DNA of 64,000 nt from JAPPLB01 sp965218555. Its GTDB lineage: Bacteria; Acidobacteriota; Terriglobia; Bryobacterales; UBA6623. The position numbers and the translations under genes are program-made. The DNA is taken from the NCBI GenBank assembly GCA_965218555.1, contig OZ244625.1, positions 3,162,001 through 3,226,000 of the forward strand, given 5' to 3'. Below, piece after piece: positions 44,673 through 53,509 of the stretch (positions within the stretch are counted from its first letter, which is position 1; each line of letters starts with the position of its first letter). The notes below the pieces were generated by a model. That model was given only the letters and a program-made list of their open reading frames with translations, was not told the origin of the DNA and made no database searches.

Positions 44673-45472
44673 ACAGCCTGCTACTGATCACTAAGGACAC
44701 CATTCGCGCTCTGCTTTATCAGCGTCTGTTAGTTGCGCTGATGCTTGTCATCTTGGCGCTAACTGTCGTGTTCTCGGTGCTGCTGACCGAAACGAAAGAA
44801 CAGATGCTCGAGATTGCCGGAACTCCTTCTTTGGAGACCGCGAACGGCCTCGATGAGGAAGAGTTGAGACAAGCCCGTGAGCGAATGGCCTCAGCGGGAG
44901 CACTTTTACTGGCGTTGTTCTACTGGTTCACAGCTCTGGGAGGCACGATAGTCACCCTGTACATCTGCTGCTCGGCGGTATCGAGCGACCTGCGTCGCGG
45001 CACGATCCAAATTGTCCTTGCCAAATCAGTGTCTCGAACGCAGTTTCTGATGGGAAAGTACTTCGGCGCGGTCGGAGTGATGTTTGCGTACTCAATCTTG
45101 TCTGGCGCCGCGCTTGTAGTCTTCACTTACTCAAACCAGTTGGACCTGAACCTAGCAGCCCTCTATGCTCCCTGGCTCATGTTTTGCCAGAATCTCATGG
45201 TCGGGTCGGTCGCTCTACTGCTGTCTCTGCTCGTGCATCCTCTCATTGCCGCGGTAATAGCGTTCTTCGCCGGCGCCCACTTTTTCTCCTCCCCCAACCC
45301 TCTGTATTTCGTCTTGCCGAGTTACGACCGATTCGATGTTTTCTCTCACATTTTTCAGGGAAGGCTGATCGCCCTGGAAGACATCCTCGTGCTCACTGCC
45401 TACGCTTTTGATATCACAGCTATCTTCCTCCTTCTGGCGATCTGGCGTTTTCGCTACAAGGAATTGTTATAA
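44669..45472 (+). CDS. ABC-2 type permease
   Basis: 267 residues with six hydrophobic segments: helix 1 (LLVALMLVILALTVVFSVLL), a periplasmic loop, then ALLLALFYWFTALGGTIVTLY, YFGAVGVMFAYSILSGAALVV, GSVALLLSLLVHPLIAAVIAFFAG and a last helix before RFRYKELL. The cytosolic SSDLRRGTIQIVLAKSVSRTQFLMGKY is the coupling motif of NosY-type ABC-2 permeases. Overlaps the ATPase by 4 bases, so the two form one exporter. Confidence 0.9.
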   Translation: MNSLLLITKDTIRALLYQRLLVALMLVILALTVVFSVLLTETKEQMLEIAGTPSLETANGLDEEELRQARERMASAGALLLALFYWFTALGGTIVTLYICCSAVSSDLRRGTIQIVLAKSVSRTQFLMGKYFGAVGVMFAYSILSGAALVVFTYSNQLDLNLAALYAPWLMFCQNLMVGSVALLLSLLVHPLIAAVIAFFAGAHFFSSPNPLYFVLPSYDRFDVFSHIFQGRLIALEDILVLTAYAFDITAIFLLLAIWRFRYKELL

Positions 45473-46287
45473 GAAGCTCGTTCAAGTAATACAGCTTGCT
45501 GTCCAGAGAATGGTCAAGAACAGCGTAGCGCTGGCCACTGGCGCCAGTTGACGCTCGACTTATTCTTCGCTGAGTCCCCATATAGTCCCCTTTGTTGGGC
45601 CGAATTAAACCTCAGAAAACACCGTGACGATCTCGACGCTGGCGATGACTTCGTAGAGGATCATGCCCCTATCGGACATGCAAAACGATTCAGGACCCGC
45701 GGCGGAGCGCCGCCCATTCCGTCACCAGTCCCAGAAACCTGGGCCGGAGTTGCCCCCCAGCACGGCAAGCGTGTCGATCGCCATGAGGGCCTTCTCCCTG
45801 TCATACTGCCCATGAAAGTGCGGTGGGAGAGCCCAGACGGACGTTCTGGATATGCACCCAAGGCAGATCGAGACTGGAAAGCGTATCTCGATGCCAAGGC
45901 CGCGGGCCGGAAGAAAGTGGATCGGAGCGAACCGAACACCTGAAGTTTTCTGCGGCGAATCTCACCGGTCCCTGTCAAATCTCAACTGGAGCCGCCCTGG
46001 TGGATTGCAACAGACTTCGCTATCGGGCCTGCTGATCGGGGGGCTCGAAGGGCTTCGCCGCCGCCCGCCGGCCTCGTCCTTACTCGGAGCATCCAAGGTG
46101 AATCGAGGGATGTCTTTGGCCTGCGTGAACGGGAATCGTCACGGGGGAATGGCGCCGGACCGCGGTCCGTGTTTTTGGCATTGACCGGGAAAGTGTATTG
46201 GAGTAAGGTTGCTGGGTAGCGCGGCGCCGATCAAAAAGACGGTTCCGTGAGCCGCCGCGCAATTCCAACAGGAGGTGGCAGGAGGAA
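45473..46287. other. Gene debris upstream of the Gfo/Idh gene
   Basis: 815 bases without an intact gene. A plus-strand frame to 45943 ends in a protein-like DRDWKAYLDAKAAGRKK, and the minus strand at about 45815-45765 has QYDREKALMAIDTLAVL, related to the fragment near 42200. Reading frames are short and broken. The ribosome site aggaggt near 46270 belongs to the next gene. Confidence 0.5.
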
Positions 46288-47502
46288 ATGGAGACCAGAC
46301 GCGAGTTCTTGGGCGCCTCAGCGCTGAGTGCGGCAGCTCTCAGCTCTGCGATGGCGATGAGACCAGGCTTGGCCGCGCCTGCCGGGTCTGCGAGAAAGAT
46401 CCGGATTGGTGTTGTCGGCGGAGGGTTCGGAGCTTCCTTTCAATGGCACAACCATCCCAACTGCGAGGTTGCCGCCGTTACGGACCTGAGGGCCGACCGG
46501 CGCAAGAGGCTCCGCGAGAAGTATCGTTGCGACAACTTCTACGACTCGCTCGAGGTGATGCTGCAGCGGGCCAAGAACCTCGACGCCGTGGCCGTATTCA
46601 CGGGAGCGCCTGACCATGCGCGGCATGTTGAGATGTGCATGCGCAGGGGCCTTCACGTCGTTTGCGCGGTGCCGGCCTGTCTGACGCTTGCTGAAGCCGA
46701 AAGACTCAAGGAGCTCAAAGAAAAGACAGGCCTTCGCTACATGATGGCGGAAACGAGTTATTATCGGCAGGCTTGCATATACGCCAGGAACCTTTTCAGG
46801 TCAGGCGGCTTCGGAGAGCTTTTCTACAGCGAAGTCGAGTACTATCACAATCAAGACCTCGACAAGATCGTCACCGACAAATCCACCATGTTTTACGAAC
46901 CCGACGGCTCTCGGAGCTGGCGCTGGGGCTATCCTCCGATGCTGTATCCGACGCACTCGACGGGCTTCTTGGTCGGAGTGACCGGCGAGCGCATCGTGCG
47001 GGTCTCCAGTCTGGGCTGGGGGACCAGTCATCCGCACAATGACGACAACCGCTACAACAACCCCTTCTGGAACGAAGCAGCGCTGATGCAAACCGACCGC
47101 GGCCACATGGTTCGCTGCAACATGTTCAAGTTGATTGGAGCGGGCGGAGAACGCGCACAGTGGTTTGGAGAGAAAGGGTCACTGTACATGAGAAATCGAA
47201 GCCTACACCCCGACAGTTGGGCCGAACGAACGGGGGACCCGACCGATCCGCCCGAGCCGATTGAAATACCGGAATATTGGAAGAGCGACATGCTCCCGGA
47301 GCCGATGCGCCTTGCAAGCGGTCACGGCGGGAGCCATGTGTTTATCAGTGCCGAGTTCATCAATGCTCTGCTGGAGGATCGCGAGCCGGCCATCGACCTC
47401 TACGAGTCTCTGGCCATGACCGTACCGGGCATCGTCGCCCACGAGTCATCAGTCAAGAATGGAGAGCAGTTTAAGGTTCCCCAGTTCGATCGATCGGCTT
47501 AA
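46288..47502 (+). CDS. Tat-exported Gfo/Idh/MocA-family oxidoreductase
   Basis: 404 residues. The leader METRREFLGASALSAAALSSAMA is a Tat signal. The NAD(P) Rossmann fold has RIGVVGGGFGASF (here GGGxGxx), then VAAVTDLRADRRKRL and DAVAVFTGAPDHARHV. The usual EKP motif after the second strand is AVPACLTLAEAERL, i.e. without the Glu-Lys, which in this family often provides the catalytic Lys; a lysine is therefore lacking at that site. The C-terminal beta-sheet domain follows (GGSHVFISAEFINALLEDREPAIDL). Substrate unknown, probably sugar-like. Strong ribosome site aggagga. Followed after 26 bases by a hydrolase gene. Confidence 0.85.
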   Translation: METRREFLGASALSAAALSSAMAMRPGLAAPAGSARKIRIGVVGGGFGASFQWHNHPNCEVAAVTDLRADRRKRLREKYRCDNFYDSLEVMLQRAKNLDAVAVFTGAPDHARHVEMCMRRGLHVVCAVPACLTLAEAERLKELKEKTGLRYMMAETSYYRQACIYARNLFRSGGFGELFYSEVEYYHNQDLDKIVTDKSTMFYEPDGSRSWRWGYPPMLYPTHSTGFLVGVTGERIVRVSSLGWGTSHPHNDDNRYNNPFWNEAALMQTDRGHMVRCNMFKLIGAGGERAQWFGEKGSLYMRNRSLHPDSWAERTGDPTDPPEPIEIPEYWKSDMLPEPMRLASGHGGSHVFISAEFINALLEDREPAIDLYESLAMTVPGIVAHESSVKNGEQFKVPQFDRSA

Positions 47503-47528
47503 TGGCGCCGCCCTGAAAGTCAGGAGAG

Positions 47529-49631
47529 ATGACGGGCGCACGGATCGCGAAAATCGCATTGGCCCTGAGGCCGCACCGAGCCTGCTTGTTGACGGCCGGT
47601 GCTCTTTTGTTTTCAGCCGCGCCGCATTGTGTAGCTCAAGGTCATGAGGTCAAGCGTGCGCCGCGTGCAGAAACGAGGCACCCGCAGGCGGCAGGCAATG
47701 ACAGGCCCAGCATTGGCTCCGCCGACTCGAATGACAAAAAAAACAGAACCGAACTCGTAATCGCCATGGCACAAAGAAACCCTGTCTCCAGCAAGCCCCT
47801 CGCCGCCAAGAAAGAAGAGTTTGATGTCTTCGTCGAGCGGGACGTGCCTGTCGAAATGCGGGACGGCGTGAAGCTCATTGCCGACGTGTATCGTCCGGCG
47901 CGGAGCGGCGAGCCGGTCGAGGACAGGTTCCCGGTGATTCTAATACGAACGAGCTACAACAAGGACAACGCTCAGAAGCAGCTCGACTATGAATCCTTCG
48001 TCCGGTGGGGTTACGTGGTCGTGATTCAAGACGTTCGGGGCCGGTATAAGTCGGGGGGATCGCATTATCACGGTGTTGCCGAGGCCGAGGACGGGTACGA
48101 CACGATTGAATGGATCGCCGCCCGCCCCTGGTCCAACGGCCGGGTCGGCATGACGGGAATCTCGTACCTGGGGGCCGTACAAGCCGCCGCCGCGGCGATC
48201 AACCCCCCGCATCTGGCTTCGGTCTTTCATGTCAAGGCGCCTGCAAATTATTACCAGAACGGTTTCCGCCACGGCGGCACGTTTCTGATGTACACATTAC
48301 CGATCGCCTTCATGATGGCCGGGAGCAGCAAGCTCGCCCTTGAAGATCCCGTTCTGAGGGAGGCGGTCCACGATCCGTGGAGGAAGTCGTCCGAGTGGCT
48401 GTCTCGGATGCCTCTCAAGAGTGGTCTGACTCCTTTCAGTCCTGATGCCGAGACCGAGCGCTGGTTCTTCGACATGATGACGGAGACCGACTACAGCGAG
48501 TTCTGGAAAAAAGTACCTCTTTGGCAGCCGGAAGAGTTCTTCGATGACTACAAGGACATCCCGGGGTACTACGTGGCCGGCTGGTATGACCTTTATCGTG
48601 AAGAAGTTTTCTACACCGGTCTTTCCAAACGCAAGAAGAGCAGGATCAAGCTCCTGATGGGCCCTTGGACACACATGGACCGGAACAGCTACGCGGGAGA
48701 AGTCGACTTCGGACCGGACGCCGAAATGAGCAACGAGCAGTACAACGCAGTACAGCGGAGCTGGTTCGATGCGACGTTACGAGACAGAAAGACCGGTGCG
48801 CTGACGGAGCCTCCTGTGAAGATCTTTGTCATGGGGGGAGCGGATGGGCGCAGCAACAGTGACGGTCGTCTCAATCATGGAGGAAGGTGGCGTCTTGAAA
48901 ACGATTGGCCTCTCCAGCGTACCCGCTATACGAAGTATTACTTTCATGCCGACGGCACGCTGAGCACAGCGAGGCCCGGGGACGAAACGGCGCCCAGCTA
49001 TGTTTACGATCCGAAGAACCCGGTGCCGACTGTTGGCGGCACCTCCTATTTTCTCTCCGACCGGAGCGAACTCTCGGCTCCGTATGTTCCCTTTGGCCCT
49101 TATGACCAGAGAGAAAATCCTGAGTACTTCGGCTGCAACTCGAACCTGCCCCTTTCGGCGCGTGCAGACGTTCTGGTGTTCATGACGGAGCCACTCGCGG
49201 CTGACACCGAGTTGACGGGTCCGCTCAGCGTGAGGCTCTGGGCCTCCTCGTCGGCGGTCGATACCGATTTCACGGCCAAACTCATCGACGTCTATCCACC
49301 CAACGAGGACTACCCGGAAGGCTTCGCGATGAATCTCTCCGACAGCATCCTGCGAATGCGTTACCGGGACGGCTTCGAGAAGGCTGAGCTCATGACGCCG
49401 GGCAAGGTTTACGAGTTTGTCATTGACATGCCTCCCACCAGCAACCTCTTCCGAAAGGGCCACCGGATTCGCGTCGATATCTCCAGTAGCAACTACCCGG
49501 CTTATGATCCTAATCCCAATACGGGTGATCCGTACATGATGGGAGGTAGGAGCGTCATTGCGGAAAACAGCATCTATGTTGACGCTCATCATCCGTCTCA
49601 CATTGTTCTTCCCGTGATCCCCTTGGATTGA
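47529..49631 (+). CDS. CocE/NonD-family (X-Pro dipeptidyl-peptidase-like) hydrolase, secreted
   Basis: 700 residues, signal peptide LTAGALLFSAAPHCVAQG. Alpha/beta hydrolase domain from about residue 100: FVERDVPVEMRDGVKLIADVYRP, nucleophile in GMTGISYLGAVQ, charge-relay Asp in GWYDLYREE and His in MGPWTHMDR. The C-terminal jelly-roll (LTGPLSVRLWASSSAVDTDFTAKLIDVYP) is the PepX_C domain. Such enzymes cleave acyl esters or X-Pro peptides. The start is set by aggaga 4 bases ahead; residues 35-80 are a disordered linker. Co-oriented with the Gfo/Idh gene, 26 bases downstream. Confidence 0.9.
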   Translation: MTGARIAKIALALRPHRACLLTAGALLFSAAPHCVAQGHEVKRAPRAETRHPQAAGNDRPSIGSADSNDKKNRTELVIAMAQRNPVSSKPLAAKKEEFDVFVERDVPVEMRDGVKLIADVYRPARSGEPVEDRFPVILIRTSYNKDNAQKQLDYESFVRWGYVVVIQDVRGRYKSGGSHYHGVAEAEDGYDTIEWIAARPWSNGRVGMTGISYLGAVQAAAAAINPPHLASVFHVKAPANYYQNGFRHGGTFLMYTLPIAFMMAGSSKLALEDPVLREAVHDPWRKSSEWLSRMPLKSGLTPFSPDAETERWFFDMMTETDYSEFWKKVPLWQPEEFFDDYKDIPGYYVAGWYDLYREEVFYTGLSKRKKSRIKLLMGPWTHMDRNSYAGEVDFGPDAEMSNEQYNAVQRSWFDATLRDRKTGALTEPPVKIFVMGGADGRSNSDGRLNHGGRWRLENDWPLQRTRYTKYYFHADGTLSTARPGDETAPSYVYDPKNPVPTVGGTSYFLSDRSELSAPYVPFGPYDQRENPEYFGCNSNLPLSARADVLVFMTEPLAADTELTGPLSVRLWASSSAVDTDFTAKLIDVYPPNEDYPEGFAMNLSDSILRMRYRDGFEKAELMTPGKVYEFVIDMPPTSNLFRKGHRIRVDISSSNYPAYDPNPNTGDPYMMGGRSVIAENSIYVDAHHPSHIVLPVIPLD

Positions 49632-49739
49632 GCTGGCGGGCTTTCGGGTGTTCTGAACTTGGCCGCTTGGAGCGAGACGATGAAATCTGCTTCCCGGGAA
49701 ATCACAGAAAGTCAGACGCGGGATTTCGTCACGGCCTCC

Positions 49740-50285
49740 TCAAAAGGCATAGCCGATGCTGACCGTTGAACGCAGCACAGGAAGCAAGCCGATGCGGACT
49801 TCCGGGGCCACGAAGAAACCCTTGGTCATGAACAGCCGGACACCCAGCCCTCCGGTGAAGTTGATGCCTCCTTCCGTGCGCCACTCGAACTCCGGGAGCG
49901 AGGGATCGAAGTAATTCTCCGCGTTTGGTTCCAGTGCCCGATACTGGGTATATCCGAACCCGATTGCCAAATAGGGGTTGATCCGCCGGCCCGGCGAAAA
50001 CTCGTACTCCACCACTGGCGTGACCAGCAGGGCGCGTTCCTTGTAGTCGTTGTATTTGCCGAACATGTTGGCATGCAATACCTCCAGGCCGATCCGGAAG
50101 CGCGAGCCTGCGGCGGCTGTGATGGCTCCGCCGCCCACCCAGGCATGGGGAGGGGTGTCTTCCAGCAAGAGGGTATGGCCCAAGTGTCCCCGCAAGTCGA
50201 CCTTGCGCTTCTGCCCGAAGGCCGGCTGCAGGAGCAGCGTGGAAATCGTGATGAGGGCGAGCAGGAGCATCCGTGCGTGTAGCAT
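49740..50285 (-). CDS. Small outer-membrane beta-barrel protein
   Basis: 181 residues with a signal peptide (LLLALITISTLLLQPAFG). About eight amphipathic strands follow with the alternating pattern (FRIGLEVLHANMF, VVEYEFSPGRRINPYLAIGFGYTQY, GINFTGGLGVRLFM, FFVAPEVRIGL), ending with an aromatic terminus (STVSIGYAF) as outer-membrane proteins do. Function unknown. It follows a related gene at 50309 by 23 bases; the two are one transcription unit. Confidence 0.8.
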   Translation of the reverse strand: MLHARMLLLALITISTLLLQPAFGQKRKVDLRGHLGHTLLLEDTPPHAWVGGGAITAAAGSRFRIGLEVLHANMFGKYNDYKERALLVTPVVEYEFSPGRRINPYLAIGFGYTQYRALEPNAENYFDPSLPEFEWRTEGGINFTGGLGVRLFMTKGFFVAPEVRIGLLPVLRSTVSIGYAF

Positions 50286-50308
50286 CGGTTACTCCTTTCG
50301 GCCGGACG

Positions 50309-50788
50309 CTAACGTCGGCGCGCAAAGCCCGCGTAGAAGGAGAGCCGGAAATTCGGCTCATGTCCTATGCGGAATTGAGGAGAGATGAAGAAGCGGTCAT
50401 TGGCCCAGATCTTGACTCCCATTCCCCATCCCAGGCCCCCTAGACCCACATCAGTTTGGCCATTCGCCGAACGATAGAAGTTGAAGCCGCCTCCCATGAT
50501 CATGTAAAGCACGGCCTTCCTTGAAGGCCGGGTGAGATCCTTGACCACGTTCATGAGCAGCATGTGGTCCTGATGGCTTCCCTGGGTCATGAACGAATAT
50601 TCCGGTTCGACGGCCCAGCCGCGTTTTCCGAAGTAGTAGCGGTAGGAAGCACCAGCGGAGACGTGCTGGCTTGCCTCAAAGAAAGTCGCGGTCCCGACAT
50701 GAAAGCGGGGTTCCGCAGAGCGGGGCTGCGCCTCCAGGGACAAACTCGTGAAAACCAGCAGCAGAGCAGGAATGCAGCAGGTTTTCAT
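50309..50788 (-). CDS. Small outer-membrane beta-barrel protein
   Basis: 159 residues with a signal peptide (LLLVFTSLSLEAQ). Strand pattern: VSAGASYRYYFGKRGWAVEPEYSFMTQG, KAVLYMIMGGGFNFYRS, GLGWGMGVKIWANDRFFISPQFRIGHEP, ending FYAGFARRR, so the last residue is basic and the aromatic sits three before it. Same fold class and similar size to the next gene; probably a duplicated pair that diverged. Confidence 0.75.
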   Translation of the reverse strand: MKTCCIPALLLVFTSLSLEAQPRSAEPRFHVGTATFFEASQHVSAGASYRYYFGKRGWAVEPEYSFMTQGSHQDHMLLMNVVKDLTRPSRKAVLYMIMGGGFNFYRSANGQTDVGLGGLGWGMGVKIWANDRFFISPQFRIGHEPNFRLSFYAGFARRR

Positions 50789-51064
50789 TCTTTTCAGACC
50801 GTTCTTGCAAGGACATCATAGCCGAACCCGTGCCACGACGCGAAGTTACTTCGTACTGTTCTTGACACTGCCGGCGCGTCCGGGGCTGCTGTCTTCGCCG
50901 ATCCGCTCGGATCAGATCCAGTCGACGATCCAGCCCGCTCGCATCCAACCAGCAGGCACGGCTATGCCTTTGCCTGACGGCAGCTCCCCACTCCGGCTGC
51001 TCCGCGAGAGGCGCTTTACCCTTCCGGCAGGGTTCGGCAGAGATCCGGATAGAACGCGCGGTTG

Positions 51065-51775
51065 CTATGCGCCTGTTTCCGCGAGCGCCTTTGCGATGAC
51101 GGAGCGAGTACGCTCCATCAGGTCGACGCGGTCCTGATTGGCCAAGCCCTCCGTGACGATTGGTTCGTGGAATCTGAGGGTGACTTCACCGGGCTGAACC
51201 CAATTGCGGCCTTTGGGCATCAGCCGGTGACTGCCGTGCACGGTGATGGGCACGACGGGCACCTGGGCTTCGATGGCCATCGAGAACGGACCGGGCCGAA
51301 AGGGAAGGAGCTTGCCGTCGGGGCTGCGCGTACCCTCGGGGAAAACGAGCAGGGAGATGCCTCTGCGCAGGCTGGCGACGCTGGCTTCCATGGCGCGGCG
51401 CCGGGATTCGCGGTCCGTGCGGTTGACGTAGATAAAGCCGCCCAGGTCCATGACGTAGCCGAGTACGGGAATCCGGCCCAGGGATTCCTTCAGAACGACG
51501 ACGATTCGCGGCAAGGAGCCGAACAGCGCGGGCGGGTCAAGATTGCTGACGTGGTTACAGACGAAGACCGCCGTGGCCGGTGCGAACGCGTGTTCGCGGT
51601 GGAGCAATCTCAGCTGTACTCCGGCAAGTCGTAGAGCCGAGTTAGCGCCGATCTGCGCCATGCGGTAGATGGGCTTGATGTTCTTCGTGACCCAAGTGAA
51701 GGGGACAAAGATAGCGGAAACGACGACCACATAGAGAACGAGAAAAGGGAGCGTAAGCAGATAGGTCCGTAACAT
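51065..51775 (-). CDS. plsC: 1-acyl-sn-glycerol-3-phosphate acyltransferase
   Basis: 236 residues from 51775; a longer frame to 51820 adds no domain. An N-terminal helix (YLLTLPFLVLYVVVVSAIFVPF) anchors it. Motifs I NHVSNLD (HX4D), II GGFIYVNRT, III VFPEGTRS and IV VPVVPITVHGS are all present. It acylates lysophosphatidic acid to phosphatidic acid in the inner membrane. Divergent from the Tat-leader/amidase genes with a 66-base gap. Confidence 0.93.
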   Translation of the reverse strand: MLRTYLLTLPFLVLYVVVVSAIFVPFTWVTKNIKPIYRMAQIGANSALRLAGVQLRLLHREHAFAPATAVFVCNHVSNLDPPALFGSLPRIVVVLKESLGRIPVLGYVMDLGGFIYVNRTDRESRRRAMEASVASLRRGISLLVFPEGTRSPDGKLLPFRPGPFSMAIEAQVPVVPITVHGSHRLMPKGRNWVQPGEVTLRFHEPIVTEGLANQDRVDLMERTRSVIAKALAETGA

Positions 51776-51841
51776 CGTCCAGGAGCAGCCATTGTGGTAT
51801 CTTACGGTCGCCATAAGCAACCAGAGTATCGGGAAACAACG

Positions 51842-52045
51842 ATGGGAAAGACTTCAAGACGCCGTTTCGGCAAGACTCTTGCTGCATTGACGACCGTGGC
51901 GGCGCCGGCCGCCGCGGCACCGCAGAAACAAGAAGGAGCCGAGGACCAAGGTGAAGCCTTATCGCCGCCTTGTTCCGTCAATCCCGGACTGGCCGAGTAT
52001 GATCTCGAGCGGAGCACGGAGCCCTCCTTCACGTTCAAAGCTTAA
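51842..52045 (+). CDS. Tat leader peptide ORF in frame with the amidase
   Basis: 67 residues: MGKTSRRRFGKTLAALTTVAAP is a Tat signal, then a flexible stretch ending STEPSFTFKA and TAA. The next codon is the ATG of the amidase, in the same frame with no gap. The pair therefore looks like one Tat-exported amidase interrupted by a single stop. Whether this is real, a readthrough site or a sequence error cannot be told. Confidence 0.6.
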   Translation: MGKTSRRRFGKTLAALTTVAAPAAAAPQKQEGAEDQGEALSPPCSVNPGLAEYDLERSTEPSFTFKA

Positions 52046-53464
52046 ATGGACGACGACGTACTGTACTCGACGATCCCCGAACTGGGCCGCCGCCTTGCCG
52101 AGCGAGCGTTCACGAGCCGTGAACTGACAGAGGCTTATCTGAGGTGGCTTCGAGAATTGGGTCCTCGCTTCAACTCCGTCGCGCGGCTAACCGAAGAGAC
52201 GGCGCTGTCTCAAGCGGACGCGGCGGATCGGCTTTTTCAGCAAGGCCGGGTGGAGGGACCTTTGCAAGGCATCCCATTCGGTGTGAAAGATCTGCTGGCC
52301 GCGAGAGGTTATGTCACCTCATGGGGCTCCGAACTGTTTCGCGACCAGCAATTCGACTTTGATGCCACGGTGGTCCGCAAGCTGGCTCATGCCGGCGGCG
52401 TGTTGGCGGCCAAGCTGGCGATGGTGCGCTTTGCCGGGGGCGGGGGCTATGAACACCCGACGGAATCGCTGCATGGGCCGGGGCGGAATCCGTGGAATCC
52501 TGATCATTGGGCCGGAGGATCGTCAAGCGGTTCGGGCAGCTCTGTCGCGGCGGCGATGGTGCCCTTCGCGATTGGGTCCGAGACATGGGGGTCGATCGTC
52601 GGGCCTTGTTCTTACTGTGGGGTCACGGGTCTGCGGCCGACATATGGTTTGGTGAGCCGCTCCGGCGCGATGCCGCTCTCGTGGACCATGGACAAGCTCG
52701 GGCCGATGTGCCGCTCGGCGGAAGATTGCGCGCTGGTGCTCGAGGCGATCTCGGGACCCGATGAGGATGATCCGTCACAGTCGGGCCGGCGCTTTCGTGT
52801 CGACGAGCCGGCGCCGCCGGTTTCCATGCTGCGGGTTGGCTACTCGGAAGTTGATTTCGAGGAATGGGCTCATCCGGATTCGCGCCCTGCGCTGCGCGAA
52901 GCGCTCACGGTCTTACGGGACACCGGTGCACGGATGAAAGCTGCTTCGCTTCCGGACCTGCCGTATCGGGATGTTGCCCGAACGCTGATTTCCTGCGAGG
53001 CGGCATCGGTGTTCGAGGACATCATCCGCAGTGAGGCATTCGAGAATCACCCTGACCCCCGCCAAAAAAAGGGGTTGCTGCGCGGGCTCAGTATCCCGGC
53101 GACGGATTACCTGAAGGCGATGCGGATTCGGCGTGTAATGCAGGCGAAGCTCGCGGAATTCTTCGAGGAGGTCGACATTGTCGTGCAGCCTGCCTCCGTG
53201 GAAACCGCGCCACTCATCGAGGAGAAATCGGGGACCCGGCGCAGCAGCAACCTGGAGCTGACCGACAAAGGGAACACTGACTTGGGAGCGGCTGGTAATG
53301 GGGCGGGGCTGCCGGCGCTGACGATTCCATGTGGATTCGGACTCAATGACCTACCGACCGCGCTTCAACTCGTTTCGCGGCCTCACAACGAGGCGGCGCT
53401 GATTGCTTTGGGCAAGCAGTTCCAAAAACGGACTGACTGGCACCGAAGGCGGCCACCGGTCTGA
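52046..53464 (+). CDS. Amidase-signature family hydrolase
   Basis: 472 residues. The Ser-cisSer-Lys triad is visible: Lys in IPFGVKDLLAARG, cis-Ser in GGSSSGSGSSVAAAMVPFAIGSETWGSIVGP and nucleophile Ser in the WGSI stretch; then the usual GVTGLRPTYGLVSRSGAMPLSWTMDKLGPM. It hydrolyses amide or ester bonds of unknown substrate. The Tat signal that would export it lies just upstream behind a stop, so a cytoplasmic form starting here is the alternative. The usual GGS before the nucleophile has Trp for Gly. Confidence 0.9.
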   Translation: MDDDVLYSTIPELGRRLAERAFTSRELTEAYLRWLRELGPRFNSVARLTEETALSQADAADRLFQQGRVEGPLQGIPFGVKDLLAARGYVTSWGSELFRDQQFDFDATVVRKLAHAGGVLAAKLAMVRFAGGGGYEHPTESLHGPGRNPWNPDHWAGGSSSGSGSSVAAAMVPFAIGSETWGSIVGPCSYCGVTGLRPTYGLVSRSGAMPLSWTMDKLGPMCRSAEDCALVLEAISGPDEDDPSQSGRRFRVDEPAPPVSMLRVGYSEVDFEEWAHPDSRPALREALTVLRDTGARMKAASLPDLPYRDVARTLISCEAASVFEDIIRSEAFENHPDPRQKKGLLRGLSIPATDYLKAMRIRRVMQAKLAEFFEEVDIVVQPASVETAPLIEEKSGTRRSSNLELTDKGNTDLGAAGNGAGLPALTIPCGFGLNDLPTALQLVSRPHNEAALIALGKQFQKRTDWHRRRPPV

Positions 53465-53509
53465 CCGATTATTCTGATATCTTCCCAAAACAGTTGTTGC
53501 ATCATTGCC

